This document shows, in pieces, positions 11,451-23,185 of a stretch of DNA of 64,000 nt. The position numbers were made by a program, and so were the translations under genes. The stretch spans positions 50,385,470-50,449,469 of the forward strand of contig CM055103.1 of assembly GCA_029204225.1 (NCBI GenBank), read 5' to 3'. The DNA comes from Diphasiastrum complanatum (Eukaryota; Streptophyta; Lycopodiopsida; Lycopodiales; Lycopodiaceae). Every line of letters begins with the position of its first letter. The first letter of the stretch is position 1. Below the pieces are notes generated by a model. That model ran no database searches, was not told where the DNA came from, and saw only the letters and a program-made list of their open reading frames with translations.

Positions 11451-11800
11451 TTGACTTGCCATAACTTTTTAACTGTACCTTGAAAGTATGTCATGTAAGA
11501 AATCATTGGAAAGCACTTGTCGAGCGCTTTCTAAAGCACCAAACTCCGCTGAAATTGGACTTACCACTAAAAAGTTATGTCATTTTTAATGTGGACTCAA
11601 AAAATTATGATTAATAAAATCCCCATACTTTTGACTTGCCATAACTTTTGAACCGTAACTTGGAAGTATGTCATGTAACCTATCATTGGAAAGCGCTTTC
11701 TAACGCACCAAAATTTGCTAGAATTGGACTTACCACTAAAAAGTTATGTCATTTTTAATGTGGACTCAAAACAATTATGAGTAATAAAATCCCCAAAAAG
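11451..11800 (+). repeat. Tandem duplication, period 180 bp, two copies
   Basis: TTGACTTGCCATAACTTTT recurs at 11451 and 11631. Both copies continue in parallel through AAGTATGTCATGTAA, CATTGGAAAGC, TTGGACTTACCACTAAAAAG and a final AATAAAATCCCC, with scattered substitutions. Confidence 0.9.
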
Positions 11801-11850
11801 TGAAATGTACTATCAAAAGGTATAATGAAAAATGAGTTCTTTGTTTGTAC

Positions 11851-12266
11851 CAGTGTTGGACGGATATCAAATTTTTTAATCCCAGCCGAGTTAGGATATT
11901 GCAAATTTTAAAATTTTTTAATACCAATAGGGTATCAACATAAGAAGGTATAAGAGTTGTAGACTGGTATAGACCGGGCTGGTATCACAACGGTGATACC
12001 AACCGGTTATCAACCCGGGTATAAACATGTACGAATTGCATCATAATTTAAGATATAAAAAAAAAACTAAAAATAGTACTACTATTGATACCATGGCAAA
12101 AATCCACAAAATCTCCTCAACCTGGGTATCAACATGAATAGTAACTGGATGTTTGGTTCTAGACCCAGGTATTAGAAATTCATATACCAGTCAGGTCAGT
12201 TTTTTAATACCATGTTGATACCCATTATTGATACCAGCCGTGACCTTGTATACCCGCCCAACACTG
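11851..12266. mobile_element. hAT-type MITE, 416 bp
   Basis: The ends are CAGTGTTGGACGGATA and TACCCGCCCAACACTG, an imperfect terminal inverted repeat of about 16 bp. The flanking 8-mers are GTTTGTAC (11843-11850) and GTTTATAC (12267-12274), matching at 7 of 8. An 8-bp duplication and CAGTG...CACTG ends fit the hAT superfamily. The interior has many GGTATCAA/TTGATACC words and no open frame. Confidence 0.75.
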
Positions 12267-12274
12267 GTTTATAC

Positions 12275-15200
12275 CACCAAAACATGCTAATTAGCCATTA
12301 GTTTTTCAAAATTTTCTCAGGCTTGTACCCATTAATGGAAATTTTATTTTCAAGTACTGAATTCTTGATATTTTAACTCTAGAGTACGTACTCTTGGTGT
12401 AATTAGTTAAATTTGGGATATGGATTTTTTTTAAATCCATATGATTTATTTTTTTTCCTTTTCGAAACAATGGGATTTTTTCCATTGCATTTGAGTAAAA
12501 TACTTGTTAAAGTCGAATTTTGTAGAACTAATAGAACATGTATTGTTATTAAATAGAAGTATTCTTTATTCGATTCAAGGATATTTGTCGAATACAGTAA
12601 AAGATTACCGTAGTCCAAATGTTGGATTTTCTATTTATGTATCTTCATTAGTTGCGTCGAAAGGACCACTTTAATGAAGTAATACTAAAGCCAGTAAATG
12701 AAAAGGGAAAATCGTTTATCATTTGCTTTGTGTCCAGGGAAAATCCTTGTACCTTAGCTGATGGAAGTTTTCGGGGGACCGAAAAATCTAAGGGGGGAAG
12801 AATATTAGACACTTGAGTTAGTAAATGAATTTGTGTTATGTAATTTGGATTTCTTGATAATCCCTGTGTGGAAGTTGCATAATACCAGTTGTGGAATGAT
12901 TTCATGAGAATTGATTTCGTTTAATTGAATTCATGTTTGATATCAAGTATGACCATGAGAATTACCGTAGATTTTAAAATGATTTGGATGAATAAGAAAA
13001 GAATGAATCACATTCCAGTTGTTAGTACAGTAAATGGCTTTCTTTTAAGGATGAGGATCCTTGATTGATAAAGTTTTACTAACCAGGAATACTTAAATTG
13101 TAACGGTAATCCATGTGTGGAACCTTATGGTTGGATCATCCTTTCGTAAATGGAATGTTATCCATCGAGAAATAAAATTTATGGATTCTCCAATGTTTGC
13201 TTATAGTGATATGTGCCTATACTTGGTATAGGAATTCTAGATTGATTCTTTGGATCTCTAGAATATCAGATATGGTAGTTAAGGATTGTCTGGAAGGAAG
13301 AGCTGGTGGCATGGGACATAAGTAATTTTCGAAAGAAATTCTAGGACTGTAAAGATTTGATTACCAATGGTAAGTTTGAGTACCTATTCGCGATATTAAA
13401 AAAATTAGATTGTTGGTTAATTGAAGGGTATTTTGGAGAATTTTGAGATTTAGTCTAGACCCATTAATGGTATCTCATAATTTACAAAATCAAAAAGTCC
13501 TTAAAATTATTTCTCACTTTTTAAAAAGAACCCTTACTTCTTTTAAATTTCTAAAATTTGGACATCGGATTAAATTCATATGATCCTTACAGTATGAAAA
13601 TTATTTATAATCTGAAGGACTATTTATAATCATGTGAATTACTACTTGGATAAAGCTTGGAATGTTCCAAGTTGTTGGTATTTCAAATTCTTGATCCTAG
13701 ATTGTCTCATGCATAGATAGAACTCAAATAGATGATAGTTACTATCACTCATATCGAGAATACTTAGAAGAAAAGTCTTTTGGAGAGATGACAAATGAAA
13801 ATCTTAGAATTGTGAAAAGTTAATAATAAGTGCCTTCCAAATAGGATTCACTCTAATCAAGTATTGGTGAAACAGAGACTTGCAGAGTTAACGGATCTTT
13901 TGTGAAAGACTTATTCGTTAACTTAAAAGTGATTCGGATAAGGTTCTAAATGGGATGTTATACTAATATAATTAGGATCTACACCTATACGTTTGAGATT
14001 TCTAAATCATTGGCAATTAACTTGAGTAGTTGGTTTACTCCTATGGAAGTTAATTGGTAAAACGGACAGTGTTAGAAACTATTTGATTTGTGTGTATTGC
14101 TTGTAAGACACATGATTTATGAGTCATCTGAATCCATCAAGAAAATTGTGTGCATAGAATATATGAAATTTTTGGATGAGTATTTCTCAGTTGAGAAATA
14201 AAATCAATTCATTAGTGATTGTATCCCAGAGCGTCAATTGGATAACAAATCATAATGGTTCCAAGAATGACAACTAAATTTTTGAAAAATTCAGTAGAAC
14301 TTTGGATATCTAGATTCAGTTCTAGACTATAATCTGAAGATTTTGGTGGATGAAGATGATTGTTGATACCATTTTGGTATGCTTTCTGTCTTTAACTACC
14401 TGATGATTTGGAATTTAATAACTGACATTCTGGTTAGAATATCCAGTTTGTGGAATATTCTTAAAATCCAGTATTTTCCTAGTAATTTTTTTTTTTGGAA
14501 TGATTCTTATATATTTCCTGAGTTGTGTATTAAACATAAACTCCAAAAACCTTTTGCAATTAAGTATGTTTTGAGATTCCAAAGAATTATGATTGGCGAA
14601 TCATAAGAAACTAATTTGTGATTAGCGGATCATAAATGAATACTTAATCATAAAGAGGATAGTCAAGAAATGTGTTGATTCTTAATATTGTTGAGTAATT
14701 TCCAGTTCTAATTGAATTGAGATTTCAGATTAGCATATTGAAAGTGTAAATCTCTTTATCCAATTTTTTATTGAGTCCTATGGATCTGAAAGACATTTAT
14801 TATTAAGTAAATTGTTTTGCTTATCGAGAGGTTTGCTTACTTAGTGGACTGTTTTCTGCTACAAATTGTAGTCTACACGTGTTTGTGTACAATTTCAATC
14901 TACATCTCCGGGTTATAGGAGATAGTTAAATCTATTGAGATTCAGATGGATTGTTGGTTTCTGGCATGTGGTGCTAGAAATGGGGCTATTAATTCATTAG
15001 AATAACTATAGTACTCTGGATTGAGTTATAATTGTCTGAGCCTTGACGGATCTCCTAGAGATTTTAGTTGATTGCATTGTTGTATTTTAGAATATTTTGG
15101 ATATTCTAAGAATATTTGTACCAAGAGACACTATTATCTATAAGAAATTGTGGATAGAATTTAGACTATCTCAAAAAATTGAATTTTCTTTAGCTTTTGG

Positions 15201-15510
15201 ACTTGATCTCAGAAATAAAGATTTAGTTCGCACAGTGGTTCATGTTAGTTTTTTTTTTTTTGGATTACATGAAGGTGTTGAACTTTTATTTGAAGAAGAT
15301 CAACTCGTTTGGTATATTTATTGCTTAGTGTATCTTTGGATTTTGAGTTAGTACTCTTGTGTAAAGTCAAGCAATTGTAGAATTGTTGCATCTCTGAGTA
15401 CTTATTCAAAAGGAAAGATCAGACTAAGGATAATCATTCCTGGTTTAAAGTTGAAAGCTTAAGAAATAATTTCATATTTTCTCTTCCCCGTTCTGAGGAC
15501 AGAACCTGTT
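12275..15510 (+). other. Outer LARD interior, non-coding
   Basis: AT-rich sequence without recognisable protein domains. 13855-15310 is conserved with the inverted inner copy at 6040-7420, which shows that it is part of the element. The open frames here (for example 15097-15351) have no family resemblance. Confidence 0.6.
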
Positions 15511-15524
15511 TAAGGGAGGAAGAA

Positions 15525-16000
15525 TGTTACGGCCATATTCAACTAAGGACATGGAATAGTCCTAATATGGTAGACTGGCCCTCCAGTGTTCGAGATTAGT
15601 GGTCGTCGAGATTTAGTTCCATGTTGAGGTTTGTCTGTGAATAATAACTTTGAGAGGACCCAGACACTCTAATTGAGACATATGGAGTAGTGCATGTACG
15701 TGTGACGGATATACGTAGGAGGACTGCATGAAGAGATGTGACCTATTTATAGTTGACCTGCATGGGGATTGCATGGGTTCATGCACAAGACTCTACTCTC
15801 TATATATTGAGGTAGAGATTATCTCGTTGACAACTTGGTTCAGATTACCAATTTCTCTCTTCTTCTCTTGCTTTCACATGGCATGGCTTGGGGGCTAGAT
15901 CTAGGTTTGATCTAGGTTTGGTTGGGCAGTTTGGCTCCATAGTCTCTCTTATTGTGTTTTCCAATCCTCATCTTAGGGAATTCCTCTAGTGGTCATTACA
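15525..16000 (+). repeat. Outer LARD 3' LTR (complete, 476 bp)
   Basis: It runs from TGTTACGGCCATATTC to GGTCATTACA and is preceded by a purine tract (AAGGGAGGAAGAA, 15512-15524). It contains a TATA-like CTCTATATATTGAGG on the element's own strand near 15797. It is the reference copy for the partial LTRs at 5028, 5439, 9214 and 9477. Confidence 0.85.
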
Positions 16001-16097
16001 ACATGGATTTTTCCCAGCCTCACATCGTTTGGACTTTAAAAAAGCTTCATAGAGATCAAGTGGCTAGCATGACACAGATATGTTTTGGTACTCTAAG

Positions 16098-16368
16098 TTA
16101 GAATTAAAGTAGAACTATTGTGTTATTGTATTGTGGGTCCTATCAGTGGATAAGGACTAGCTGACCTTGCCACGAGGTGAGTCGACGGAACACGCGTCCC
16201 GTCAATGGCAACCTGGGCCATGCATGGGCTGCCATAGTGAAAAAGTATATGTATAGTGTATTTTGGTTTTGAGAAATATAGTTGCTAGGTGAGCTTAGTG
16301 TGAAGAGTGCTTTCTAACTGTGTTATTGTGTAGCATGATCTGTAATCCTGTTTGAAGAAAATTCTAAG
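16098..16368 (+). repeat. Copia-1 5' LTR
   Basis: It aligns with 36470-36734 (for example GTGGGTCCTATCAGTGGATA and GAGAAATATAGTTGCTAGG). It differs by about 16 extra bases (ATGGCAACCTGGG region) and scattered substitutions. Confidence 0.85.
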
Positions 16369-16369
16369 T

Positions 16370-16381
16370 TGGTATCAGAGC
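16370..16381 (+). promoter_or_regulatory. Copia-1 primer binding site (initiator tRNA-Met)
   Basis: TGGTATCAGAGC directly follows the 5' LTR. Confidence 0.9.
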
Positions 16382-17372
16382 TGTACATAGAGTGTACACA
16401 GTATAGTATGGTTGTTGAAGAGAGCTTTGGGAGAAGAGTTTTCAAAGATTTCGGGATTTACGGCGGGTTGAAAGCAAAAGTGAAGCACTGATGCACAAGT
16501 TTTGGCATAAAGAGGCTTGCCAAGCTTGGAACTGTGAGAGGATTTGGAGGCCGGGATTGTCGGTTGAATCCAAAATAATCAAAAAAACCAAAATTATGTA
16601 AATCTCGTAAAGAGGCTATTTGATCTTTGCAATTGGTGTGCTTTCAATCGGACACTGTTTGACAAATGGATTGAAGCATCAGATTTTCAACTATAGAGCG
16701 ACCTCAGAGCAAGAGGATTTGTCTGTTAGAAGTGCTGAATAAAGGCTACTAAGTGCCAAGGATGGTGCAGAATCTCTGGCTTGAGGAGGTGACAGATCAG
16801 TCGTGCGTTGCCAAGAAGAGAGAGTTCCTAGTGCATATTGGTGTTTGGCAGACGCATGAGCAGGTTTGGGTGCACAAAGTGGTGTCTGGCCGTAGGATCT
16901 TGTATAAACCAGATCAATGATCAAGATGGTTTGCTCGGGGAGCAATCTTAGATGGGTTGGTCCCAAGTTTCTTGAAGTGTGAAGTTTCTTCAAGGTGAAG
17001 AAATAGTTCAAAAACTCAAAAAGCCCTTATTTTTACCTCCTTTATTCTATTTGGGCCAAACGAAGGGCTACGGACTCCAAACGAAGGGCACTCGGACTGT
17101 ACCTGCAAGTACGGTACTACAAAATAGAGTGATTGCAGCAGAGAACATGCTCAGTTGATGTCAAATTTTTTTGCTCTCTTTTAGGGAGTGGGTAGTCAGA
17201 AGTGTGAGGTAAAAAGCATTTCACGTTTGGAGAGTGACTTGGCCTGTGAAACACCACCTAAGCAACGAGACGCCCTAGTGTGAAATTTTAGCAGGTCATC
17301 AAAATAAGTTACTAATGTCACCATTGTAGTCAAAACACTTCTTTTAGCCTACGGCTACAGTTTTAGGCAGTT
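16382..17372 (+). other. Copia-1 untranslated leader
   Basis: About 1 kb lies between the primer site and gag with no convincing reading frame on the element strand. Confidence 0.6.
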
Positions 17373-18200
17373 TTGGGATGGCAAACATGGATTTTGAGCG
17401 AAACTAGCAAATTGGACGGGATTTCCAACTATGCAGTGTGGAAATTTAACATGAAAAACATACTTATAGAGAAGGAACTATGGGATGTCATCACAGATGA
17501 TGAGAGAAGACCACCAAATGAATCGGACATTAAAGTGTTCGATAAGAAGATGAGAAAGGCTTTGACCTTCATCAACTTATCAGTGAAAGACCACATCATT
17601 ACCCACATATGTGATGCCACTACACCTAGACAGGCATGGGATGTGCTAAAGGAGCAGTTCGAGATGTCAAATCCATCGAGGATTCTGTTTCTGAAGTCAA
17701 AACTGAATAGTGCCTGAATGGAACAAGGAGAGCACATTCAGACTTATGTGACCAGAATCAAGACAATGAGGGATGCACTGCATTCTATTGTTGAGCGCAT
17801 ACATGATGTTGAGTTGGTGCACAATGCATTATGCGGCATTGCAGAATCTTATCAGATGTTTGTGAGTGGGATAACATCAAGATAAATATTAGCAACCTTT
17901 GACGAGCTCATAGGAATCTTGATGCAGGAGGAGCAACGACGAGAGATGGTGAAAGCTAGATGTCAAAATACTGATGATCAAGCACTTGTAACATGCCAAA
18001 AACAAGGCAAAGACAAGGGTAAGAAGAAGTCTAAGCAGCAATTCGCCAAGACTCAGGAGGATGAGGGATCATCTAGCAAGACCAAGAAGAAGGGCAAATG
18101 CTTCCATTGCGGCAAAAAGGCCATTGCGAATGTCGGAAATTCTTGGCGAAATCAGACAAGAGGAAACCAAAGCAAGCAAGTAACCTTGTCGACGAAGATG
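17373..18200 (+). pseudogene. Copia-1 gag (UBN2-type) with zinc knuckle
   Basis: The frame after about 17400 reads KLDGISNYAVWKFNMKNI, then AWDVLKEQFEMSNPSRIL, the typical copia gag. It is interrupted by a TGA at about 17715 and a TAA at about 17882. Homology continues beyond each stop. A basic, lysine-rich region follows, then a CCHC knuckle (CFHCGKK|GHCEC, about 18100-18125) that is split by a one-base frameshift. No in-frame ATG remains at the start. It would encode the capsid/nucleocapsid part of the polyprotein and is not functional. Confidence 0.8.
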
Positions 18201-19685
18201 AGATTGAAGACTCTAGCATCTTCATATCAACATTGTCATCCAATCAAGATGATCAAGCGTGGTACATTGAATCGGGAGCCACAAGACACATGATAGGTAA
18301 TAGAGATTGGTTCATTGAGCTTGAAAGAGTTGGATATTGGAACATCTATTTCACAAGCAAATGGTGATATGTGCAAGATCAAGGGGATAGGTACCGTTTC
18401 CATCCAACTACCTGATGGCAAAAGCAGGACGATCAAGGAGATACTTTATGTACCAGGTTTAATGAAAAAATCTACTTTTCGTGGTGTCATTATTGATCAA
18501 AAGTTGAAAGTAGAATCTTCCCATGATCGTTGCTTTGTGAAGGATGTGAACCAAAAGTTCAAAATTATTGCGGATGGTATAAGGGAGCCCAACACTAGAT
18601 TGTACAGGTTGAATGATACAATTAAGGGGCAACATGGACTTATATTGTCCATTCCCTCACAAACTGAACTGTGGCATAAAAGGCTTGGTCATTTGAACCT
18701 AGGAAGCCTTAGCTTGATGAGGAAATTGAAAATGGTGAAAGGATTGCCTATGATGAAAGACCACTTGAAGACGATGTGCGAATCTTGTGTGTATGGGAAG
18801 CAACATCGAGAAAAATTCAATAAAGGTGGTGTTGCAAGGGCAAAGAACATCTTGGACTTGATCCACACAGATCTATGCGGGCCTATGAGGACTATGTCCA
18901 TGGGTGGAGTTTTTTATTTTATGACCTTCATAGATGATATGTCATGTAAGACGTGGATTCACTTCTTAAAGAAGAAATCGAATGCTTTTGCCACTTTCAA
19001 GAGCTTCAAAGCATTGGTCGAAAATCAAACAGGTAGGAAGATCAAAGTCCTAAGATCTGATAGTGGAGGTGAGTACAAGTCTATTGACTTCAATGATGTT
19101 TGTGATCAATGTGGGATCAAAAGACAATTTACACAAGCTCATACTTCTGAACTCAATGGTGTAGTTGAGCGCAACAATCGTACGATTGTGGAAAGTGCCA
19201 GATCTATGCTAGTTGAGATGAAGCTACCAAAAGATTTTTGGTCAGAAGCATGCAGTAACGCAAACTATCTTCAAAATAGAAGTCCTACCATTGCCATACC
19301 AAAGATAACACATGAGGAGGCATTCACGAAGAAGAAACCAAAGGTGAACCACTTGCGAATCTTTGGATGTAAGGCCTTTGTACACATTTCTAAGGAAGAA
19401 ATATGTAAGCTTGATGTACAAGTATAAAATGCATATTCTCAGGACATGATGATCGTATAAAGGGCTACAGATGTTTTGATCCAGTGGAGAACAAAATACA
19501 TATTAGCCGTGATGTCATCTTTGATGAGTCTAAGATGTACGAAGATGAGGATGCTAAGAAGACAGATATATCTAGTGGAAAAGATGGTATAGCGATAATT
19601 CCTCTTGATTATGATCCATTTATTGACCTTCCTAGTGATGGACATGTGGATACACCTCATGATACTACTATTCAACCTCAAGAGA
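18200..19685 (+). pseudogene. Copia-1 protease and integrase
   Basis: The protease motif is WYIESGATRHM, with DSG changed to ESG, so the catalytic aspartate is lost. A frameshift near 18330 follows. The open frame 18315-19427 then has the integrase zinc domain (LWHKRLGHLN...CESCVYGKQ) and the DDE core: HTDLCGPM, LRSDSGGEY and NGVVERNN. It ends with the RIFGCKAFVHI region. After a stop near 19427 the next frame continues with RGYRCFDP-like and HISRDVIFDE residues. The sequence changes abruptly to gypsy LTR at about 19686, before RT begins. Confidence 0.8.
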
Positions 19686-19953
19686 TAGGTGATTATCTTG
19701 CATTTCATTGTGTTCCTCTTGCCTCCTTTCATTGGCCTTTAATTGTGACATGGTTTTAAGTGTTTATTGCTTAGTTTAGCCGCAATCCTTATTATCTCCC
19801 TTTGGGTTGCCTTAGTGTTCTCATTCCTGTTGATTCTTTCCATATTCTGTTGAAGCTTGTTGTAGAAACTTAAAAAGTGGACAAATCTCTACATACTTAT
19901 ACTACACCCGTAAGTAGATCTAGCCATCGCGTAAACTAGAAATACTTCCAACT
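19686..19953 (+). repeat. Gypsy 5' LTR remnant (R/U5 side, internally deleted)
   Basis: It matches the right part of 34896-35691 from ATTATCTTG onward. Two internal blocks present in the 3' LTR (about 35312-35350 and 35444-35555) are missing. The first 390 bases of the LTR are also missing, lost together with copia-1 RT at the junction. Confidence 0.8.
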
Positions 19954-19954
19954 T

Positions 19955-19967
19955 TGGCGCCGTTGAC
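19955..19967 (+). promoter_or_regulatory. Gypsy primer binding site (Asp-tRNA type)
   Basis: TGGCGCCGTTGAC follows the LTR end. TGGCGCCGTTG is the usual start of plant Ty3 primer sites attributed to tRNA-Asp. Confidence 0.75.
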
Positions 19968-20828
19968 TTTTTAAGTATTTTTTTTACCTAGGTTTTTTTT
20001 TTCTTGCTTCCGTATTGTATGTTTGCTTGTTTGCCTGTCTCTATTTACCAACAAACAGCACGCGTCGTCTCTCCAGGTCCTACATGAGCTGCAGAGCACC
20101 TTCTCAAATCGGGGGGAAGCAACAAAAGAATCAATTTGGGCATTTTCTTCAAAAAAAAGTGACCCAAGTGACCTTTTTCAAAATCAAACAGGTATATTAG
20201 AATTTGCCAACCTGTCTACAGCTCTAACAGACCCTGATCTTTCATTTTATCACCTCCACGAATTCTGACCATGGTCAGATTTTGAGAAAATAGCCTGATA
20301 TACTATCAAAATCTCTTATTTCTCACCCAAATCTTTGTCCTAGAATTCGTCGGCTTCACTGAGGCTAGATCTCATCAAGATCAGTCCTCCAGCAGCCTCA
20401 TGAATTCTATCTCAGAGATTTTGCCTGTTTATTGTCAAAAAATCACATTTTTTCCATATTCCCTATCTGTTAGAATTCGCCATCAAGCCTCAGAATTCAT
20501 TTTCAAAGAGTACGATTTCCGTGTCCTACCCGCAAATTTTGAAACTACATTTTTTTTCAAAAAATCTAAAAAATCACTATTCTGACATTCAAAACTCTTT
20601 GTCAGAATTCACGAGTATTACAGTTAGATTTATCTACCTCTCCACAATTTTTCAGCCTGTCCGCAAATTCTATCACGACCAGAAAGACCAGTTTTTATCC
20701 TACACTATCCATTCTACAAGCAAAATGCCCTTTTGCCAAGTATAGTACTGACCTGCTCATCTGTATTCTGAATCATGTCTCGTGACTGTGTTGAATCTTC
20801 TAATCCGGCTCCTCCATGACTACAACGA
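19968..20828 (+). other. Gypsy untranslated leader
   Basis: T- and C-rich, with repeated AGAATTC(G) words and no element-like reading frame before gag at about 20829. Confidence 0.55.
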
Positions 20829-21600
20829 AGAATTCCACATATTGATACACCAAAGTACGATGGAGAATCTGATCCAGTCCAATTTCTCCAAGACTTTGAT
20901 AATGCATGCCGTTTTTATGGAGATACCTCTAAAACTGAAAAGCTATGCCTATTTCCTATGGTACTCTATGGCACCGCCAAGGAATGGTACTTGAATCTTG
21001 AAGCTCCTGATCTTGCTTCTTGGACCACCCTCAAGGACGCCCTCGTCAAGTGTTTCAAACCATCCAAACTGACTTAGAGCCTGTTCATTCAAATTACCCA
21101 TATCAAAATGCGTCACAAAGAGTTTGTTTGAAACTACATTGAGCGTTTTAAACATCTCAAAGTAGAATGTGTTGATGAAAATAGCACCAAACGTATGGCC
21201 ATAAAACTGTTCTTAGTTGGATTGCCTAAAAAACATCCGCTGTGAACTTAAACCAGTTGACTTTTGTAATCAACTTAAAGATGTGATGACCGATGCTATC
21301 TGTGAGAAAGACGAAGGTTCCGATGATGACTTTGGCCATCGTGAAAAGAAATCTAAGAATCCGGACCATCTTAATCACCCGCAGTCTGACAATATTACTC
21401 AATCTTCTGAACTTTTACATCAAATGGAAACCTGGCAAAAAGCTCAACAATCTCATATGGATAAACTCACTGTCGATTCCAAACCACCATGAAATAGATT
21501 GCTAAGAAATCCTTTCCAGCAAGGAAAAATGTCTAGTGTCCAATCTGCTCCCAACATCACACTGCTAATGAATGCCCTCAACTGCGAAACCATTTCCCAG
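20829..21600 (+). pseudogene. Gypsy gag
   Basis: The frame from 20829 reads IPHIDTPKYDGESDPVQFL, then LCLFPMVLYGTAKEWYLNL and SWTTLKDALVKCF. This is the Retrotrans_gag signature (GTAKEWY). In-frame stops follow at about 21076 and 21130. A degenerate CCHC knuckle (CPICSQHHTANEC, 21537-21575) marks the nucleocapsid end. No ATG is found in frame upstream. It would form the virus-like particle and is inactive here. Confidence 0.75.
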
Positions 21601-21934
21601 CAGCCACCAGACCCACCATCTATCGAGCTTACCGCCCTTACCCTCCACAATAGCCTATGCCACGACTAGGGGTCTACCAACCATGACCAACTGCACCAAA
21701 TCAATTCCCATCCCCACATCAACAGTTTGTCGTTAACCAACCTGCCTCACAAAACATTGTCCATTATCTTGATCCGAATACCATCGATCCAGCCACCTAC
21801 TATGTGGAAGACAATACTCAATCGTCGTACTCTACTGAAATGGTTGTTTATTATACCTATGACTCTAATGCTCAAACCATGGATCCCAATGCCCAAGTTT
21901 ACAATCCAAACCAAGCTGTCTTTGCCGCACATCA

Positions 21935-23035
21935 ATGCCCGCAATACAAGGATGTTCTATCTGTGTCAGTAAACACTCTAGTATTTGCTGCCTAGATAAA
22001 CTCCGCTTTCCGCCAGCTTGTGAAAATTGTGGTATTGAACATCACGTGAAGGACTACTCATCCCGATCTAAGCCAGCCGCCCCTGTCTGTTCAGTGCAAG
22101 TAGAAACCTTACCAATCGAAACACATTCTGCTTGGGTCTTGACTCGGGCACAAACCCACCGCCAAGCCCCTACACTTGCACCCAGCAAAACTCAACTGCA
22201 GGCTGTTCCTCCAAGTGAAGATTCAACTCCGATAGTTTACCCTCACCCATTTGAAGAAATTCGACTGCATCATCAGTATCGCCAGCAAATCCGCAATGCT
22301 GACCAACAATCTTCCTCTTCTCATAAAGTATCTCACAAGCCCTTTGAAAGCGAAACCTTTGAAGGTACCAAAGTTTGGGGAGATTTACTACAAGCCAATG
22401 TCACTCTTCCCTCCCATGTACTCTGGAAGCATGTTGGCCAGTGGAAACAACAGATCCAATCCAATACCACCACCACTACTGACGAGTTTCCTGAAATGCC
22501 CTTACATCTAACCAATCCACTCAGTGAACGAGGCAACATCAAAATCCGAGCTACACATAATCAATTTTGTGAAGTTTTAGCAATACTTGATGGAGGCTCC
22601 GGGGCTAATATCATTTCCACATCTCTCATGATGGAATGGAATCTGAGAGACAAGCTAGCCAAACCCACTTGTCAACTTCAGATGGCTGATCAAAGTGTGG
22701 TCCGACCTACCGGTTTCCTTCTGCACGTGCTGATTAAACTAAGAGGTCTCAAGTTTTCCGTTGATCTCGTAGTACTTGATATTCCCAATAATGCCTATTC
22801 TTATGAGTTACTACTTGGTCGTCCGTGTCTCACCAATGCACGAGTCGTTCATGACTGGAGGAAAGGCCGAGTCACTTTTGGAAATCGTGATAGTTCTGTC
22901 ACACCATTGATTCAATGGGTAAACTCAAACCTACACGCATCCATGACGAAGGATCCTCAACCACCAACTCAGTATTTGAGCCACACCAGTCCAACCACGA
23001 AAAAGGTCATTATGTTAAATCTACTGATATCATAA
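21935..23035 (+). pseudogene. Gypsy aspartic protease region
   Basis: The open frame of 366 codons starts with a second degenerate knuckle (CENCGIEHHVKDY). A proline-rich linker follows, then the protease core VLAILDGGSGANIISTSLM with a DGG in place of the usual DSG/DTG. Next come LLLGRPCLTNARVVHDW and GRVTFGN, the second half of a retropepsin fold. The frame ends at 23035. A further gypsy piece runs to 23185, where copia-2 enters. Confidence 0.75.
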
Positions 23036-23185
23036 ACTGGAGTCACAATCTAGCTACCATTGATTGTGTAAATGCCGATTACTATGCTCAGCATCTAGAT
23101 AATTGTACCTCTCCACTCCCGATCGATCACGACCAATTATCTGATCTGGATACACTTCAATATCAATTTTATTGATATTCTTCCA

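Larger units (their letters stand above)
5028..16000 (+). mobile_element. Non-coding LTR element (LARD-like), outer copy, interrupted by an inverted relative
   Basis: The 5' LTR begins TGTTATGGCCATATTC at 5028 and is cut at 5438; it resumes at 9477-9533. The complete 3' LTR is 15525-16000. The flanks are GCATG (5023-5027) and ACATG (16001-16005), a 4-of-5 match to a 5-bp target duplication. After removing the inserted copy (5439-9471) and its duplication, the element is about 6.9 kb. Its interior (9534-15524) contains no gag, protease, RT, RNase H or integrase motif that I could find. It has only a primer-site-like start and a purine tract at the end. This fits a large non-autonomous retrotransposon derivative moved by another element's proteins. 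Confidence 0.75.

Noticed and set aside
15097-15351. 84-codon open frame in the LARD interior
   Set aside because: No family resemblance. The homologous stretch in the inner copy (about 6040-6260) does not keep the frame.
15735-15765. TATA box on the strand opposite to the LTR (ACTATAAATAGG)
   Set aside because: It could be an antisense promoter, but the sequence alone does not support it. A same-strand TATATATT lies nearby.
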